Source of the DNA: Trinickia dinghuensis
GTDB taxonomy: Bacteria > Pseudomonadota > Gammaproteobacteria > Burkholderiales > Burkholderiaceae
Assembly: GCF_003367175.1 (NCBI RefSeq)
Contig: NZ_QRGA01000015.1
Location: 1 to 64,000, forward strand
DNA length: 64,000 bases
Reading direction: 5' to 3'
A program made the position numbers and the translations under genes. Positions 35,052 to 43,919 of this stretch are shown here, one piece after another (positions within the stretch are counted from its first letter, which is position 1; each line of letters opens with the position of its first letter). The notes beneath the pieces were generated by a model. The model did no database searches. It was given only the letters and a program-made list of their open reading frames with translations, and had not been told where the DNA came from.

Positions 35052-36194
35052 TTACATTTCGACGACGTCCAGCAGGATCTTCTTTCCGTCCTTGTACGAG
35101 AAGATCGAAATCGCACCGTGACGAAGATCGCCCTTGTCGGTGAAGGTCGTTTCGCCGATCACGCCTTTGTAGTCGGTCGTGGGCATTTCCGCCAGGATCT
35201 TCGCCGGGTCGGTCGAATTCGCCCGCTTCATCGCATCGACGATGATGTACACCGCGTCGTAGGAGAATGGCGCGTAGACCTGCAGCGGCTGATGGAAGTG
35301 CGCCTCGTATTTCCGCGCGAACTCGGCCCCGCCCGGCATCTTCTCGAGCGCCATGCCGGCTTCCGAGCAAACGATGTTGTCGGCGGCAGGCCCCGCAAGC
35401 TTCACGACATCGGTCGAGCACACGCCGTCGCCGCCCAGCACCTTCGCGCGCACACCCAACTGCCGGGCTTGCTTCGCGAACGGTCCGCCCGTGGCATCCA
35501 TGCCGCCGTACATGATCGCGTCGGGGTTCTCCCCTTTGATCTTCGTGGCGATCGCCCGGAAATCGACCGCCTTGTCGTTCGTCGCATCGCGCGACAACAC
35601 TTTGATGCCGTCCGCCTTGGCCGCCTTTTCGAATTCGTCGGCGAGACCCTGTCCGTAGGCCGTGGCATCGTCGACGATCGCCACCGTCTTCACACCGAGG
35701 CTCTTCGCCGCGTAACTGGCCAACGCCGGGCCCTGCTGCGCATCGGTCGCCACGACGCGATACGTCGTATTGAACCCCTGCTGCGTGTACATGGGGTTGG
35801 TTGCGGCCTGCGAGATCTCGACGATGCCCGCATCCTTGTAAATCCTCGACGCGGGAATCGACGTACCGGAGTTCAAATGACCGACGACGCCCACCACCTT
35901 ATCGTCGACAAGCTTTTGCGCGACCTGGGTGGCCGTCCGCGGATCGCCCGCGTCGTCTTGCGGATCGAGTTGCAGGGTCACGTGCTTTCCGCCTATCACC
36001 AGGCCCTTCGCGTTGATTTCCTCGACGGCGAGCCGCGCGCCGTTTTCGCTATCCTTGCCCAGATGCGCGATCGCGCCGGTCAGCGGCGCCACGTGGCCGA
36101 TTCGCACCACGTCATCGGCATGCGCCGCGAAAGGGACGGCCAAGGCTGCGGCAGCCACGACCATGTTGTACCGAGTGTGACTTCTCATCTTCAT
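35052..36194 (-). CDS. Branched-chain amino acid ABC binding protein (LivK-like)
   Basis: 380 residues. Sec signal peptide ending AHA-DD (about residue 26), then a type I periplasmic binding fold (VRIGHVAPLTGAIAHLGKD). Captures an amino acid or related amide in the periplasm. No permease or ATPase gene is adjacent, so it must use a transporter encoded elsewhere. Start at 36194 has GGAGACGAG upstream. Downstream of the ornithine cyclodeaminase-like gene by 55 bases, same strand, so probably co-transcribed and carrying a substrate related to that pathway. Confidence 0.9.
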   Translation of the reverse strand: MKMRSHTRYNMVVAAAALAVPFAAHADDVVRIGHVAPLTGAIAHLGKDSENGARLAVEEINAKGLVIGGKHVTLQLDPQDDAGDPRTATQVAQKLVDDKVVGVVGHLNSGTSIPASRIYKDAGIVEISQAATNPMYTQQGFNTTYRVVATDAQQGPALASYAAKSLGVKTVAIVDDATAYGQGLADEFEKAAKADGIKVLSRDATNDKAVDFRAIATKIKGENPDAIMYGGMDATGGPFAKQARQLGVRAKVLGGDGVCSTDVVKLAGPAADNIVCSEAGMALEKMPGGAEFARKYEAHFHQPLQVYAPFSYDAVYIIVDAMKRANSTDPAKILAEMPTTDYKGVIGETTFTDKGDLRHGAISIFSYKDGKKILLDVVEM

Positions 36195-36249
36195 TTCTCG
36201 TCTCCATTTATGAAGCGCACCCATGCGCCGTTTTTGCGTGCTGCTTTCC

Positions 36250-37338
36250 TCAATGCCGGATAAGGACGGGCGTCTGAGCCTGTGCGGCCTCAACCGCCGC
36301 CGCCGCGCGTTCGCCATGAAGGCTTCCGATCGCCATGCCATACAGATCTTTCGGATCGTGCGGCGCGGGAATCAGATCGAGTTCGGTGCCGATGTTTCGC
36401 TCGCGCGAGACCGCATACAGATAGCGAAGCGCGGAAAAATCCTCGAGTGCGAAGCCGACGGAGTCGAACACCGTCACCTGCTCGGCCGACTCTCTGCCCT
36501 TCTCTTCCCCCGACACGATCCGATGGAATTCGGTGACGGGAAAATCAACGGGCAATTGCTGAATTTCGCCCTCGATACGCGTTTGCGGCTCGTATTCGAC
36601 CACCACGCGCGATCGCCGCAGCACATCCGCATGCAGTTCGGTCTTGCCCGGGCAGTCGCCCCCGACCGCATTGATATGCATGCCGGCTTCGATCATGTCG
36701 GGTGTCAAAATCGTGGCGTTCGTCTTGTCCGCCGTCACGGTCGTTACGATGTCCGCGCCGCGCGCGGCGTCGGCCGTGCTGTCGCAGCGGACGACGCGCA
36801 GCTGCCTGAAGGGCGCGAGATTGCGCATGAGTTTCTCCGTCGCCTCTTCATCGACGTCGAATAGACGAACCTCCTTGATCCCGAGCACCTCATGAAAGGC
36901 AATCGCCTGAAATTCGCTTTGGGCGCCGTTGCCGATCAACGCCATCGATCGCGCATCTTTGCGCGCCAGAAAGCGCGCAAAGAGGACGGACGTCGCCGCG
37001 GTGCGAATCGCCGTCGTCAGCGTCATTTCGCTGAGCAGCAGCGGGTAGCCGGTATCGACATCGGCCAGCACACCGAACGCCATCACCGTCAGCAAATCGG
37101 CCTTCGTGTTCTTCGGATGTCCATTGACGTACTTGAACGAGTAGTGTTTTGCGTCGGACGTCGGCATCAGTTCGATGACACCGTCCGGCGAATGGCTCGC
37201 CACGCGGGCCGTCTTGTCGAACGTGTGCCACCGGCGATAGTCCTGCTCGACGTAGCTGGCCATCGAGGTCAGGACACGCGTGATGCCCACCTCCTGGATC
37301 AACTTCGACACGTCGTTCACATCGATATATCTCGTCAT
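36250..37338 (-). CDS. Ornithine cyclodeaminase family protein
   Basis: 362 residues, mu-crystallin/OCD fold. NAD-binding motif LIGNGAQSEFQA near residue 137 and the substrate Lys/Arg region KYVNGHPKNT near 70-80. True OCD converts ornithine to proline and ammonia; related enzymes are alanine dehydrogenases or ketimine reductases. The length and the segment GGDCPGKTEL fit the long OCD group better. Start at 37338 is set by AGGAG 8 bases upstream. Lies between the acetylpolyamine amidohydrolase and the binding protein in one minus-strand unit. Confidence 0.88.
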   Translation of the reverse strand: MTRYIDVNDVSKLIQEVGITRVLTSMASYVEQDYRRWHTFDKTARVASHSPDGVIELMPTSDAKHYSFKYVNGHPKNTKADLLTVMAFGVLADVDTGYPLLLSEMTLTTAIRTAATSVLFARFLARKDARSMALIGNGAQSEFQAIAFHEVLGIKEVRLFDVDEEATEKLMRNLAPFRQLRVVRCDSTADAARGADIVTTVTADKTNATILTPDMIEAGMHINAVGGDCPGKTELHADVLRRSRVVVEYEPQTRIEGEIQQLPVDFPVTEFHRIVSGEEKGRESAEQVTVFDSVGFALEDFSALRYLYAVSRERNIGTELDLIPAPHDPKDLYGMAIGSLHGERAAAAVEAAQAQTPVLIRH

Positions 37339-37396
37339 ATTTAGCACTCCTATATTTTTGATCCGCCATCGGGCGGAAACTTCGTGTCGTGCCGCT

Positions 37397-38428
37397 TCAA
37401 GCTCTGCCTTCGAACCCCAGCAACACGTTGACTGCGTTGACGCCGATTTCGTCGACCATGTAGCCGCCCTCCATCACGAAGAGCGTCGGCACACCGAACC
37501 GTTCGACGATTTCCCCCACCCGCAGGTAGTCCGCGGTGCGCAAGCGAAAGTGGCTGATCGGGTCGCCTTCGAACGTATCCACACCGAGCGAAACGACCAG
37601 CGCATCGGGCGCATGCCGGGCGAGCGCCGCGCCCGCTTGAAGCAGCGCACGCTCGAATTCGCTCATGGCCGTCCCCTTCGGCAAAGGTAGATTCAGATTG
37701 AATCCCTCGCCCGGTCCCACGCCGCGCTCGTCGGCATGGCCGGAGAAGTACGGAAACGAGACGGCCGGATCGCCATGGATCGATATGAACAGCACGTCGG
37801 AACGGTCGTAGAAGATGTCCTGCGTGCCGTTGCCGTGGTGAAAATCGACATCGAGCACGGCCACGCGCTTCGCGCCCTGCTCGATGCAGCGCTGCGCGGC
37901 GATCGCCGCGTTGTTCAAATAGCAATAGCCGCCCATGTATTCGCGGCCGGCGTGATGTCCCGGCGGGCGGCACAACGCAAACGCCGAGCGCGCGCCGCCC
38001 GACAAACGGTCGATCCCGGTCAGCGCCGAGTTGGCGCTCGAGCAAACGGCGTCCCAGGTGCCGGCGTTGATGGGCGAACCCGCGTCCATCGAATAGAAAC
38101 CGAGCTTGCCGTCGATGAATTGCGGCACCTCGGTGCTCGGCAATCCGCGCACGGGCCATACGAGCGGCAAGGCCTGACATGTCCGCCCCGTCGCGGCCCA
38201 CTCGTTCCAAGCACCGGCCAGGAATTGCACGTACCGCTCGCTGTGCGCGCCGACGTAGCTCGACCGGTCATAAGACTTCGGGCTGACGACGTCGCCAAGT
38301 CCGGTGGCCATCACGCGTGCCAGAACGGTCTCGGCACGAGCCGGCTTTTCGAACGACTCCGAAACCGCGCCGTCCTTCAGTTCGACGCCGTGGTGAAAGC
38401 GATGATCGCTGCTGTAGATGGTGAGCAT
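37397..38428 (-). CDS. aphA: Acetylpolyamine amidohydrolase (class II HDAC-like)
   Basis: 343 residues. Zinc-dependent deacetylase of the histone deacetylase superfamily. Zn ligands fall at Asp195, His197 and Asp284, the His pair at 158-159, Tyr323 and Phe225: the same numbers known for Mycoplana ramosa acetylpolyamine amidohydrolase, so this is likely a true APAH releasing acetate from acetylputrescine, acetylcadaverine or similar amides. Start at 38428 gives this register. Leads the minus-strand unit with the OCD and binding-protein genes, divergent from the Lrp gene. Confidence 0.93.
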   Translation of the reverse strand: MLTIYSSDHRFHHGVELKDGAVSESFEKPARAETVLARVMATGLGDVVSPKSYDRSSYVGAHSERYVQFLAGAWNEWAATGRTCQALPLVWPVRGLPSTEVPQFIDGKLGFYSMDAGSPINAGTWDAVCSSANSALTGIDRLSGGARSAFALCRPPGHHAGREYMGGYCYLNNAAIAAQRCIEQGAKRVAVLDVDFHHGNGTQDIFYDRSDVLFISIHGDPAVSFPYFSGHADERGVGPGEGFNLNLPLPKGTAMSEFERALLQAGAALARHAPDALVVSLGVDTFEGDPISHFRLRTADYLRVGEIVERFGVPTLFVMEGGYMVDEIGVNAVNVLLGFEGRA

Positions 38429-38562
38429 GGTTGACTGTCGCGTTGCGTTGAACAATACGAACAGTCTACGGACGGACGCCCGCAAAGATTTTGCTTTCGA
38501 TTTCGGCTGAGCCTAGACTATTGGATAGTTTGTCTACGAAACAACCGAATTGAGCAAAAATC

Positions 38563-39054
38563 GTGAGCACAAAGCGCCCCAAGGTCGAAATGGATACGGT
38601 GGATCGGTCGATGCTGCGTCTGCTTCAGGACGACGGCGCGCTGTCGAATGCGGCGCTCGGAGAGAAGCTGTCGCTGAGCGTGACGCCCTGCTGGCGGCGC
38701 CGCAAGCACCTGGAGGACGAAGGTGTGATCACGGGCTATCACGCGACGATCGATCGGCGCGCCGTCGGGTTGGATCTGTTTGCGTTCGTGCAGGTGCGGA
38801 TCAATATTCATTCGGATCAAACGGCTGACGACTTCGAGGCCGTGATCCGCAGCCGGACCGAAGTGCTGTCCTGTCACAAGGTGACGGGCGACGCCGACTA
38901 CATCCTGCAGGTGGTCGCGACCGATCTCGACGCTTACGGCGAATTCGTCGAACGCGTGCTGCGGCGGCAAGCCGGCGTCGCGTGGATCCAGTCGAGTTTG
39001 ACGCTGCGGGAGGTCAAGCTCTCGTCGCAGCTTCCGATTCCGGACGAAAGCTAG
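38563..39054 (+). CDS. Lrp/AsnC family regulator
   Basis: 163 residues starting at GTG. N-terminal HTH (LSNAALGEKLSLSVTPCWRR) and C-terminal RAM ligand domain (ILQVVATDLDAYGEF). Such proteins sense amino acids and control neighbouring catabolic genes. It is divergent from aphA (134 bases apart) and 58 bases before the FAD oxidoreductase gene, so it is placed to control both. Confidence 0.92.
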   Translation: MSTKRPKVEMDTVDRSMLRLLQDDGALSNAALGEKLSLSVTPCWRRRKHLEDEGVITGYHATIDRRAVGLDLFAFVQVRINIHSDQTADDFEAVIRSRTEVLSCHKVTGDADYILQVVATDLDAYGEFVERVLRRQAGVAWIQSSLTLREVKLSSQLPIPDES

Positions 39055-39112
39055 CGCGCGGATCGCAATTGGATTGCGCCGGCATCGGACTCAACTCAAT
39101 CGGACCCTTCCC

Positions 39113-40360
39113 ATGGATTTCGACGTAATCGTTCTAGGCGCCGGCATCGTCGGCGTGTCTTGCGCCGTTCACCTGCAAGACCGTTCGCGGCGTGTCGCCC
39201 TCGTCGATCGGCTCGCCCCGGGAGAAGGAACGAGCTTCGGCAATGCCGGGCTCATCGAACGGTCGGCGGTCGTGCCGTACGCGTTTCCGCGCGATCTCGG
39301 CGTGCTGCTCCGGTATGCGCGCAATCGATCGACGGATCTCCATTGGGACTACAAGGCGTTGCCGAGTTTCATTCCATGGCTGGCGCGCTACTGGTACGAA
39401 TCGTCGCCGGAGAGGCTCGCCCAGGCCGCGCGCGACATGCTGCCGCTCATTCGCGCGTGCGTCGACGAACACGACGCCTTGCTGGCGCGCGTCGGCGAGC
39501 CAGCCGCTTCGCTCGCCTATGACGGCGGGTGGATCGAAGCGTTTAGGACTCCGAGAGAATTCGCGCTTGCGGCCGAGCGCGCCAAACCGTTGGCGAGCGC
39601 GCAAGACTTGCGTCTCGACACGCTCGACGGCGCGGCACTGCGCGAACGCGAACCGTCGCTGTCGGATACGTTTTGCGGCGGCCTGCATTGGCGCGACCCG
39701 AAGGACGTGACGAACCCGGGCGCGCTAACGAAGGCCTATGCCGCGCTGTTCGAGGCATGCGGCGGAGCCACGTTCGTGGGCGACGCCGCAACGGCGCGCC
39801 GCGACAGCGACGGATGGACCGTGCAAACCCGGGATGGCGTGCTCAGTGCCCGAGAACTCGTAGTTGCGCTCGGGCCTTGGTCGGACACCGTGTTCGCGCC
39901 GCTCGGCTATCGGATCCCGCTGCGCGCGAAACGCGGCTACCACATGCACTATGCGGCGACGCGCGGTACGCCGCTCAAGTGCCCGGTCCTCGATCGCGAG
40001 CAAGGGTATGTCATCGCGCCGATGCAGCGCGGCCTGCGCTTGACGACGGGCGTCGAACTCGCCGCGCGCGAGGCGCCGCGCACCGGCATCCAGCTTTGGC
40101 GCGCCGAAGCCTATGCACGCCCGGCCTTCGGGCTCGGGCAACGCCTGGATGCCGAGCCTTGGCTCGGGCTGCGTCCCTGCACCCCGGACATGCGCCCCGT
40201 CATCGGGCCGGCGCCTCGGCACCGCGGGCTCTGGTTCGCCTTCGGGCACGCGCACCACGGCCTGACGCTGGGCCCGGTCACGGGCCGTCTGCTGGCCGAA
40301 ATGATGACCGGCGCGACGCCCTTCACCGATCCGCGGCCCTATCGCGCCAACCGGTTTTGA
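39113..40360 (+). CDS. FAD-dependent amino acid dehydrogenase (DadA-like)
   Basis: 415 residues. The FAD dinucleotide motif GAGIVGVSCAVHL is at residues 8-20, and the C-terminal FAD block reads LRPCTPDMRPVIG then HAHHGLTLGPVTG. The DAO/DadA family oxidises D-amino acids, proline, sarcosine or secondary amines and passes electrons to the respiratory chain. Given the Lrp, OCD and APAH neighbours, an amino acid or amine substrate is probable. Start at 39113 follows the conserved MDFDVIVLGAG. Confidence 0.88.
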   Translation: MDFDVIVLGAGIVGVSCAVHLQDRSRRVALVDRLAPGEGTSFGNAGLIERSAVVPYAFPRDLGVLLRYARNRSTDLHWDYKALPSFIPWLARYWYESSPERLAQAARDMLPLIRACVDEHDALLARVGEPAASLAYDGGWIEAFRTPREFALAAERAKPLASAQDLRLDTLDGAALREREPSLSDTFCGGLHWRDPKDVTNPGALTKAYAALFEACGGATFVGDAATARRDSDGWTVQTRDGVLSARELVVALGPWSDTVFAPLGYRIPLRAKRGYHMHYAATRGTPLKCPVLDREQGYVIAPMQRGLRLTTGVELAAREAPRTGIQLWRAEAYARPAFGLGQRLDAEPWLGLRPCTPDMRPVIGPAPRHRGLWFAFGHAHHGLTLGPVTGRLLAEMMTGATPFTDPRPYRANRF

Positions 40361-40599
40361 ACCCGCGGGCCGGCCTCCCGCCAGCTCCTGCCCCCTCCCG
40401 CTACTAAACGAACCTAGCAACCCAGCGTATTAAGCGACGCATTAACACAGCGCGGTGCATAAATGTGTGCAGATTTGTGCCAATTGGCGTAAGCCAACTT
40501 CGATTATTGCAATTTGGAGAATGGTGTTTCTACGGATATAACGATAGCGATCCTGGCTCGACCCGAATACATTTACAAAGCTTGAGTCCAGGAGCTGCT

Positions 40600-40884
40600 A
40601 TGAGGACGAAAAAGTCTCACGCCGTAGACGTAAGCCGCGTCCAAATCGAAATTCTCGAACAATCCGACACCACGCTGATCATCCGCTGGGTCGAGCCCGG
40701 CCGCTGCCATTATGGGGAACAGCGCTGGCGGCGGCGCTCGGCCAATTCGTCGGGCACCTGCATCGTTTCGCGCCGGGCCATTCGCCGCGGCGATGCCGTA
40801 TTTCGTCCGGCGGAACGCCCGGCCCCCGCGAACGCGGCCGCAATGATTTCGGTCGATGCGTTTCGTCATGCGGCGGATGAGTAA
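40600..40884 (+). CDS. DUF3331 family protein
   Basis: 94 residues, basic, with the family pattern TTLIIRWVEPGRCHYGEQRW and the C-terminal RRAIRRGDAVFRP. The family is mainly found in Burkholderia and relatives; function unknown. Good ribosome site AGGAG 8 bases upstream. The gap 40361-40599 before it is clearly A/T-richer than average and contains its promoter. Confidence 0.8.
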   Translation: MRTKKSHAVDVSRVQIEILEQSDTTLIIRWVEPGRCHYGEQRWRRRSANSSGTCIVSRRAIRRGDAVFRPAERPAPANAAAMISVDAFRHAADE

Positions 40885-41092
40885 TGAGTCATTCTATTTA
40901 GGCGGGACGATACCGCTACGATTTTTCGTAGTTGCCCGCCATCGGCTTTCATGATCAGAAGTAGCCGTGTGCATTTTGCACGACTCCCGCCGGTCACGGC
41001 AGTCTTCGCTGTCGCCGTTGTCGCAATTCGTCAGCCCTCCGTCGCCTTCTGGCAATAGCAGCGCATCACGCCTGCCGATATTCACGCGGTAA

Positions 41093-41110
41093 GCGCCGAA
41101 AATTCGGCGC
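41093..41110. promoter_or_regulatory. 18-base perfect palindrome upstream of chemotaxis receptor gene
   Basis: GCGCCGAA-AA-TTCGGCGC lies 81 bases before the receptor gene. It could be a regulator-binding site or a leader hairpin. No U tract follows, so a terminator is less likely. Confidence 0.45.
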
Positions 41111-41190
41111 CTGCCCGACCGTCGCTTGCCGTCCTCCGACGCGCATCGGCGCCCGCCCGCCGAACGGGCGCATAGCACGTGAATATCGCC

Positions 41191-42753
41191 ATGCAAACAT
41201 CGCTCTCGATTCGAGGCGGCCTGGCCGCCACCATCGCCGGCTACACGGCGCTGCTGATCCTTGTCATCGCCGGCGCGATCGCCATGCTCTCGGCCGGCAA
41301 TGCCGCGCTCGCCGCCATGTATCGCGACGACACCGCCGCGCTGCTCCACCTGAAAACGAGCTCGGAGCGGCTGCTCGTGCTGCGCGGCGGATTGAGCGAA
41401 GTCGAGCAGTTGATCAGCGCGGGGCAGCCCGCGAAAGCCGAAATCGCGCGCCTGCATCAATTGCTTGCGCAGAGCAACGACGAGTTGGCCGCCTACCGGC
41501 AACTGCATACGCCCGACGCGGTCGAGAAAAAACTGCTCGACACGTTGCTCACGCGCCGTCAGGCACTCATGACGCAAACGGTGCAAAAAGCGCTGTCGCA
41601 GTTGGACCAGGACGATGAGGTCGACTTCCTTTCGACGCAGCGCGAGGCGCCGCCGGCGCTATTCGCTGCCTATCAGGACGCGATCACCGCCTTGGAAAAC
41701 CTGCAGGTGGACCGCGAGAAGGCGCGCTTCGAGGCGGCGGACGCGCGGTTTCACAACGCACTCTGGGTACTCGGCGGCGCTGCCGTTTTCGCACTCGTGG
41801 TCGGCTTCTTGACGCAGCGAACGCTGGCCCGTGCCATCGTCACGCCGGTCAACTCGGCCGTCGATCACTTCGACCGCATCGCGCACGGCGATTTGACCCA
41901 TAGCGTGTCGGTCGCGCGCGCGAAGGAAATGGGCCATCTGATGACGGGCCTGAACCAGATGCAGGCGGGACTCGCGCAGACGGTCAGCCAAGTGCGAGCG
42001 AGTACCGAATCGATCGTCGGCGACGCCCGCACGATTGCGCATGGAAACATGGAGCTATCGGATCACACGGAGCAGCAAGCCGCCTCCCTGCAGGAGGCCG
42101 CCGCCAGCATCGAGCAATTGACGGCCACCGTGCGTCAAACCGCCGACAATGCGCGCAACGCGCACAGCTACGCGGCGAGCGCCAACGACATCGCAGCCAA
42201 GGGCGGCGACGCCATGGCCCGCGTCGTCGCCACGATGAACGCGATTTCGACGAGCTCGACGCAGATTGCCGGCATCGTCGGCGTCATCGAAGGCATCGCG
42301 TTCCAAACCAATATCCTCGCCCTCAACGCGGCGGTGGAAGCGGCGCGGGCCGGCGAAAACGGCCGCGGCTTCGCCGTCGTGGCGGCCGAGGTGCGCAATC
42401 TCGCACAGCGCTCGGCGTCGGCCGCCAAGGAAATAAAGACGCTGATCGGCGATTCGACGCAGCGCGTCGACGGCGGCAGCACGCTGGTGGGCGAGGCCGG
42501 CGCGACGATGAGCGAACTGGCACATGCGGTCGAACGCGTGCGCACGATCATCGCCGAGATCAGCCTCGCGTCGGAGCAGCAATCGATCGGGATCGAACAG
42601 GTCAATGCGTCGGTCTCGCACATGGAGCAAGCGATGCAGCGCAACGCCGCGCTGGCCGAAGAGGCCGCGGCCGCGGCGGCCTCCCTCGAAGACCAGAGCC
42701 GCCGCCTGGACGACGCCGTGGCGCGGTTCCGGCTGCCGGCGAGCGCCGCCTGA
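41191..42753 (+). CDS. Methyl-accepting chemotaxis protein
   Basis: About 520 residues. One N-terminal helix (about 9-35), a four-helix-bundle periplasmic sensor domain, a second helix (about 193-210), HAMP, then the cytoplasmic signalling domain with the hairpin tip [19 protein letters not shown]. Ligand unknown. An in-frame GTG at 41179 is an alternative start. No CheW-binding pentapeptide tail is seen at the C-terminus. Confidence 0.92.
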   Translation: MQTSLSIRGGLAATIAGYTALLILVIAGAIAMLSAGNAALAAMYRDDTAALLHLKTSSERLLVLRGGLSEVEQLISAGQPAKAEIARLHQLLAQSNDELAAYRQLHTPDAVEKKLLDTLLTRRQALMTQTVQKALSQLDQDDEVDFLSTQREAPPALFAAYQDAITALENLQVDREKARFEAADARFHNALWVLGGAAVFALVVGFLTQRTLARAIVTPVNSAVDHFDRIAHGDLTHSVSVARAKEMGHLMTGLNQMQAGLAQTVSQVRASTESIVGDARTIAHGNMELSDHTEQQAASLQEAAASIEQLTATVRQTADNARNAHSYAASANDIAAKGGDAMARVVATMNAISTSSTQIAGIVGVIEGIAFQTNILALNAAVEAARAGENGRGFAVVAAEVRNLAQRSASAAKEIKTLIGDSTQRVDGGSTLVGEAGATMSELAHAVERVRTIIAEISLASEQQSIGIEQVNASVSHMEQAMQRNAALAEEAAAAAASLEDQSRRLDDAVARFRLPASAA

Positions 42754-42898
42754 CGCACGGATACCATCGGCACGGCGATTCGGTTCTATCGGCAAAAAAT
42801 TCGGTTTGGTCTACTTGAGCATGCCGCGCAGTGGGTCCCGAGTGCTCAGGCACTCGGCGTAGACCTCGCGCATTTTCTTGGAGACCAGGGCTATTTCT

Positions 42899-43777
42899 AT
42901 GTCGACTCCCGATCGTTCTCACCAATTCGTGCTCACGCTCGCCTGTCCGAGCGCCGCCGGCCAAGTCGCCGCCGTCGTCGCGCTGCTCGACAAGCATGGC
43001 GGATACATCGACGAACTCACCGTGTTCGACGACGACCTCAGCGAGCGCTTCTTCATGCGCTGCGTCTTCCACGGAGCGCGGGCGCACGACGCGGCGCTCG
43101 ACGTCGACCGCCTCAAAGCGGAGTTCACGCCGATCGCCGCCGGCTTCGACATGCAGTGGGCCATCCACGATGCCGACGTGCGGCCCAAAGTGCTGCTCAT
43201 GGTGTCGAAACTCGAGCATTGCTTGGCCGATTTGCTGTTCCGCTGGCGCATGGGCGAGATGAAGATGGACATCGTCGGCATCGCCTCCAACCACACGACG
43301 TTGGAACCGATGGCCGTGCAGCACGGCTTGCCGTTCCACTATCTGCCCGTCACGCCCGACACGAAGGCCCGCCAGGAAGCCCGGCTGCTCGATCTGTTCG
43401 AGACGACCGGCGCGGAATTGATGGTGCTTGCGCGTTACATGCAGATTTTGTCAGAGGAAACGAGCCGCAAGCTCGCCGGCCGAGCGATCAATATCCATCA
43501 CTCGTTCCTGCCCGGCTTCAAGGGCGCGAAGCCCTATCACCAAGCGCACACGCGCGGCGTGAAGCTCATCGGCGCGACCGCGCACTTCGTCACCGACGAT
43601 CTCGACGAAGGCCCCATCATCGAGCAGACCGTCGAGCGCGTCGATCATTCGCATAGCCCGGAACGCCTGCTGGCCGTCGGACGCGACGTCGAATGCATTA
43701 CGCTCGCGCGCGCCGTCAAAGCGTTCATCGAGCGGCGCGTCTTCATCAACGGCGAGCGGACCGTCGTTTTGCAATAA
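42899..43777 (+). CDS. purU: Formyltetrahydrofolate deformylase
   Basis: 292 residues. Hydrolyses 10-formyl-THF to formate and THF. N-terminal ACT domain (residues about 10-90) and a C-terminal formyltransferase-fold domain with the catalytic Asn-His-Asp set: NIHHSFLPGF and the Asp in DEGPII. Removal of C1 units from betaine, dimethylglycine and sarcosine demethylation makes its place beside the glycine betaine cluster meaningful. Convergent with the binding-protein gene. Confidence 0.94.
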   Translation: MSTPDRSHQFVLTLACPSAAGQVAAVVALLDKHGGYIDELTVFDDDLSERFFMRCVFHGARAHDAALDVDRLKAEFTPIAAGFDMQWAIHDADVRPKVLLMVSKLEHCLADLLFRWRMGEMKMDIVGIASNHTTLEPMAVQHGLPFHYLPVTPDTKARQEARLLDLFETTGAELMVLARYMQILSEETSRKLAGRAINIHHSFLPGFKGAKPYHQAHTRGVKLIGATAHFVTDDLDEGPIIEQTVERVDHSHSPERLLAVGRDVECITLARAVKAFIERRVFINGERTVVLQ

Positions 43778-43821
43778 GCGTAAGGAAAGGCGTCGGAGAT
43801 CGGCCCGGCGCTCTTCCCCTC

Positions 43822-43862
43822 AAAAAAAGCGGGGCGCAGCGGCCTTCTCGGCCGTGCGCCCC
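43822..43862 (-). terminator. Strong intrinsic terminator after the betaine binding-protein gene
   Basis: Minus-strand transcript: GGGGCGCACGGCC (43862-43850), 5-base loop, GGCCGCTGCGCCCC (43844-43831) with one bulge, then a run of seven U (43828-43822). It ends the binding-protein transcript 58 bases past its stop and would also block read-through into convergent purU. Confidence 0.85.
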
Positions 43863-43919
43863 GGATGGGACACTCTGTCTTTGCTCTGTTCTGTTCTGCT
43901 CTGCTTGCTTTCCTGAGTC

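Noticed and set aside
39113-40360. Assignment of the DadA-like enzyme as sarcosine oxidase
   Set aside because: It is not in the betaine cluster and the family covers many amines; kept only as a possibility.
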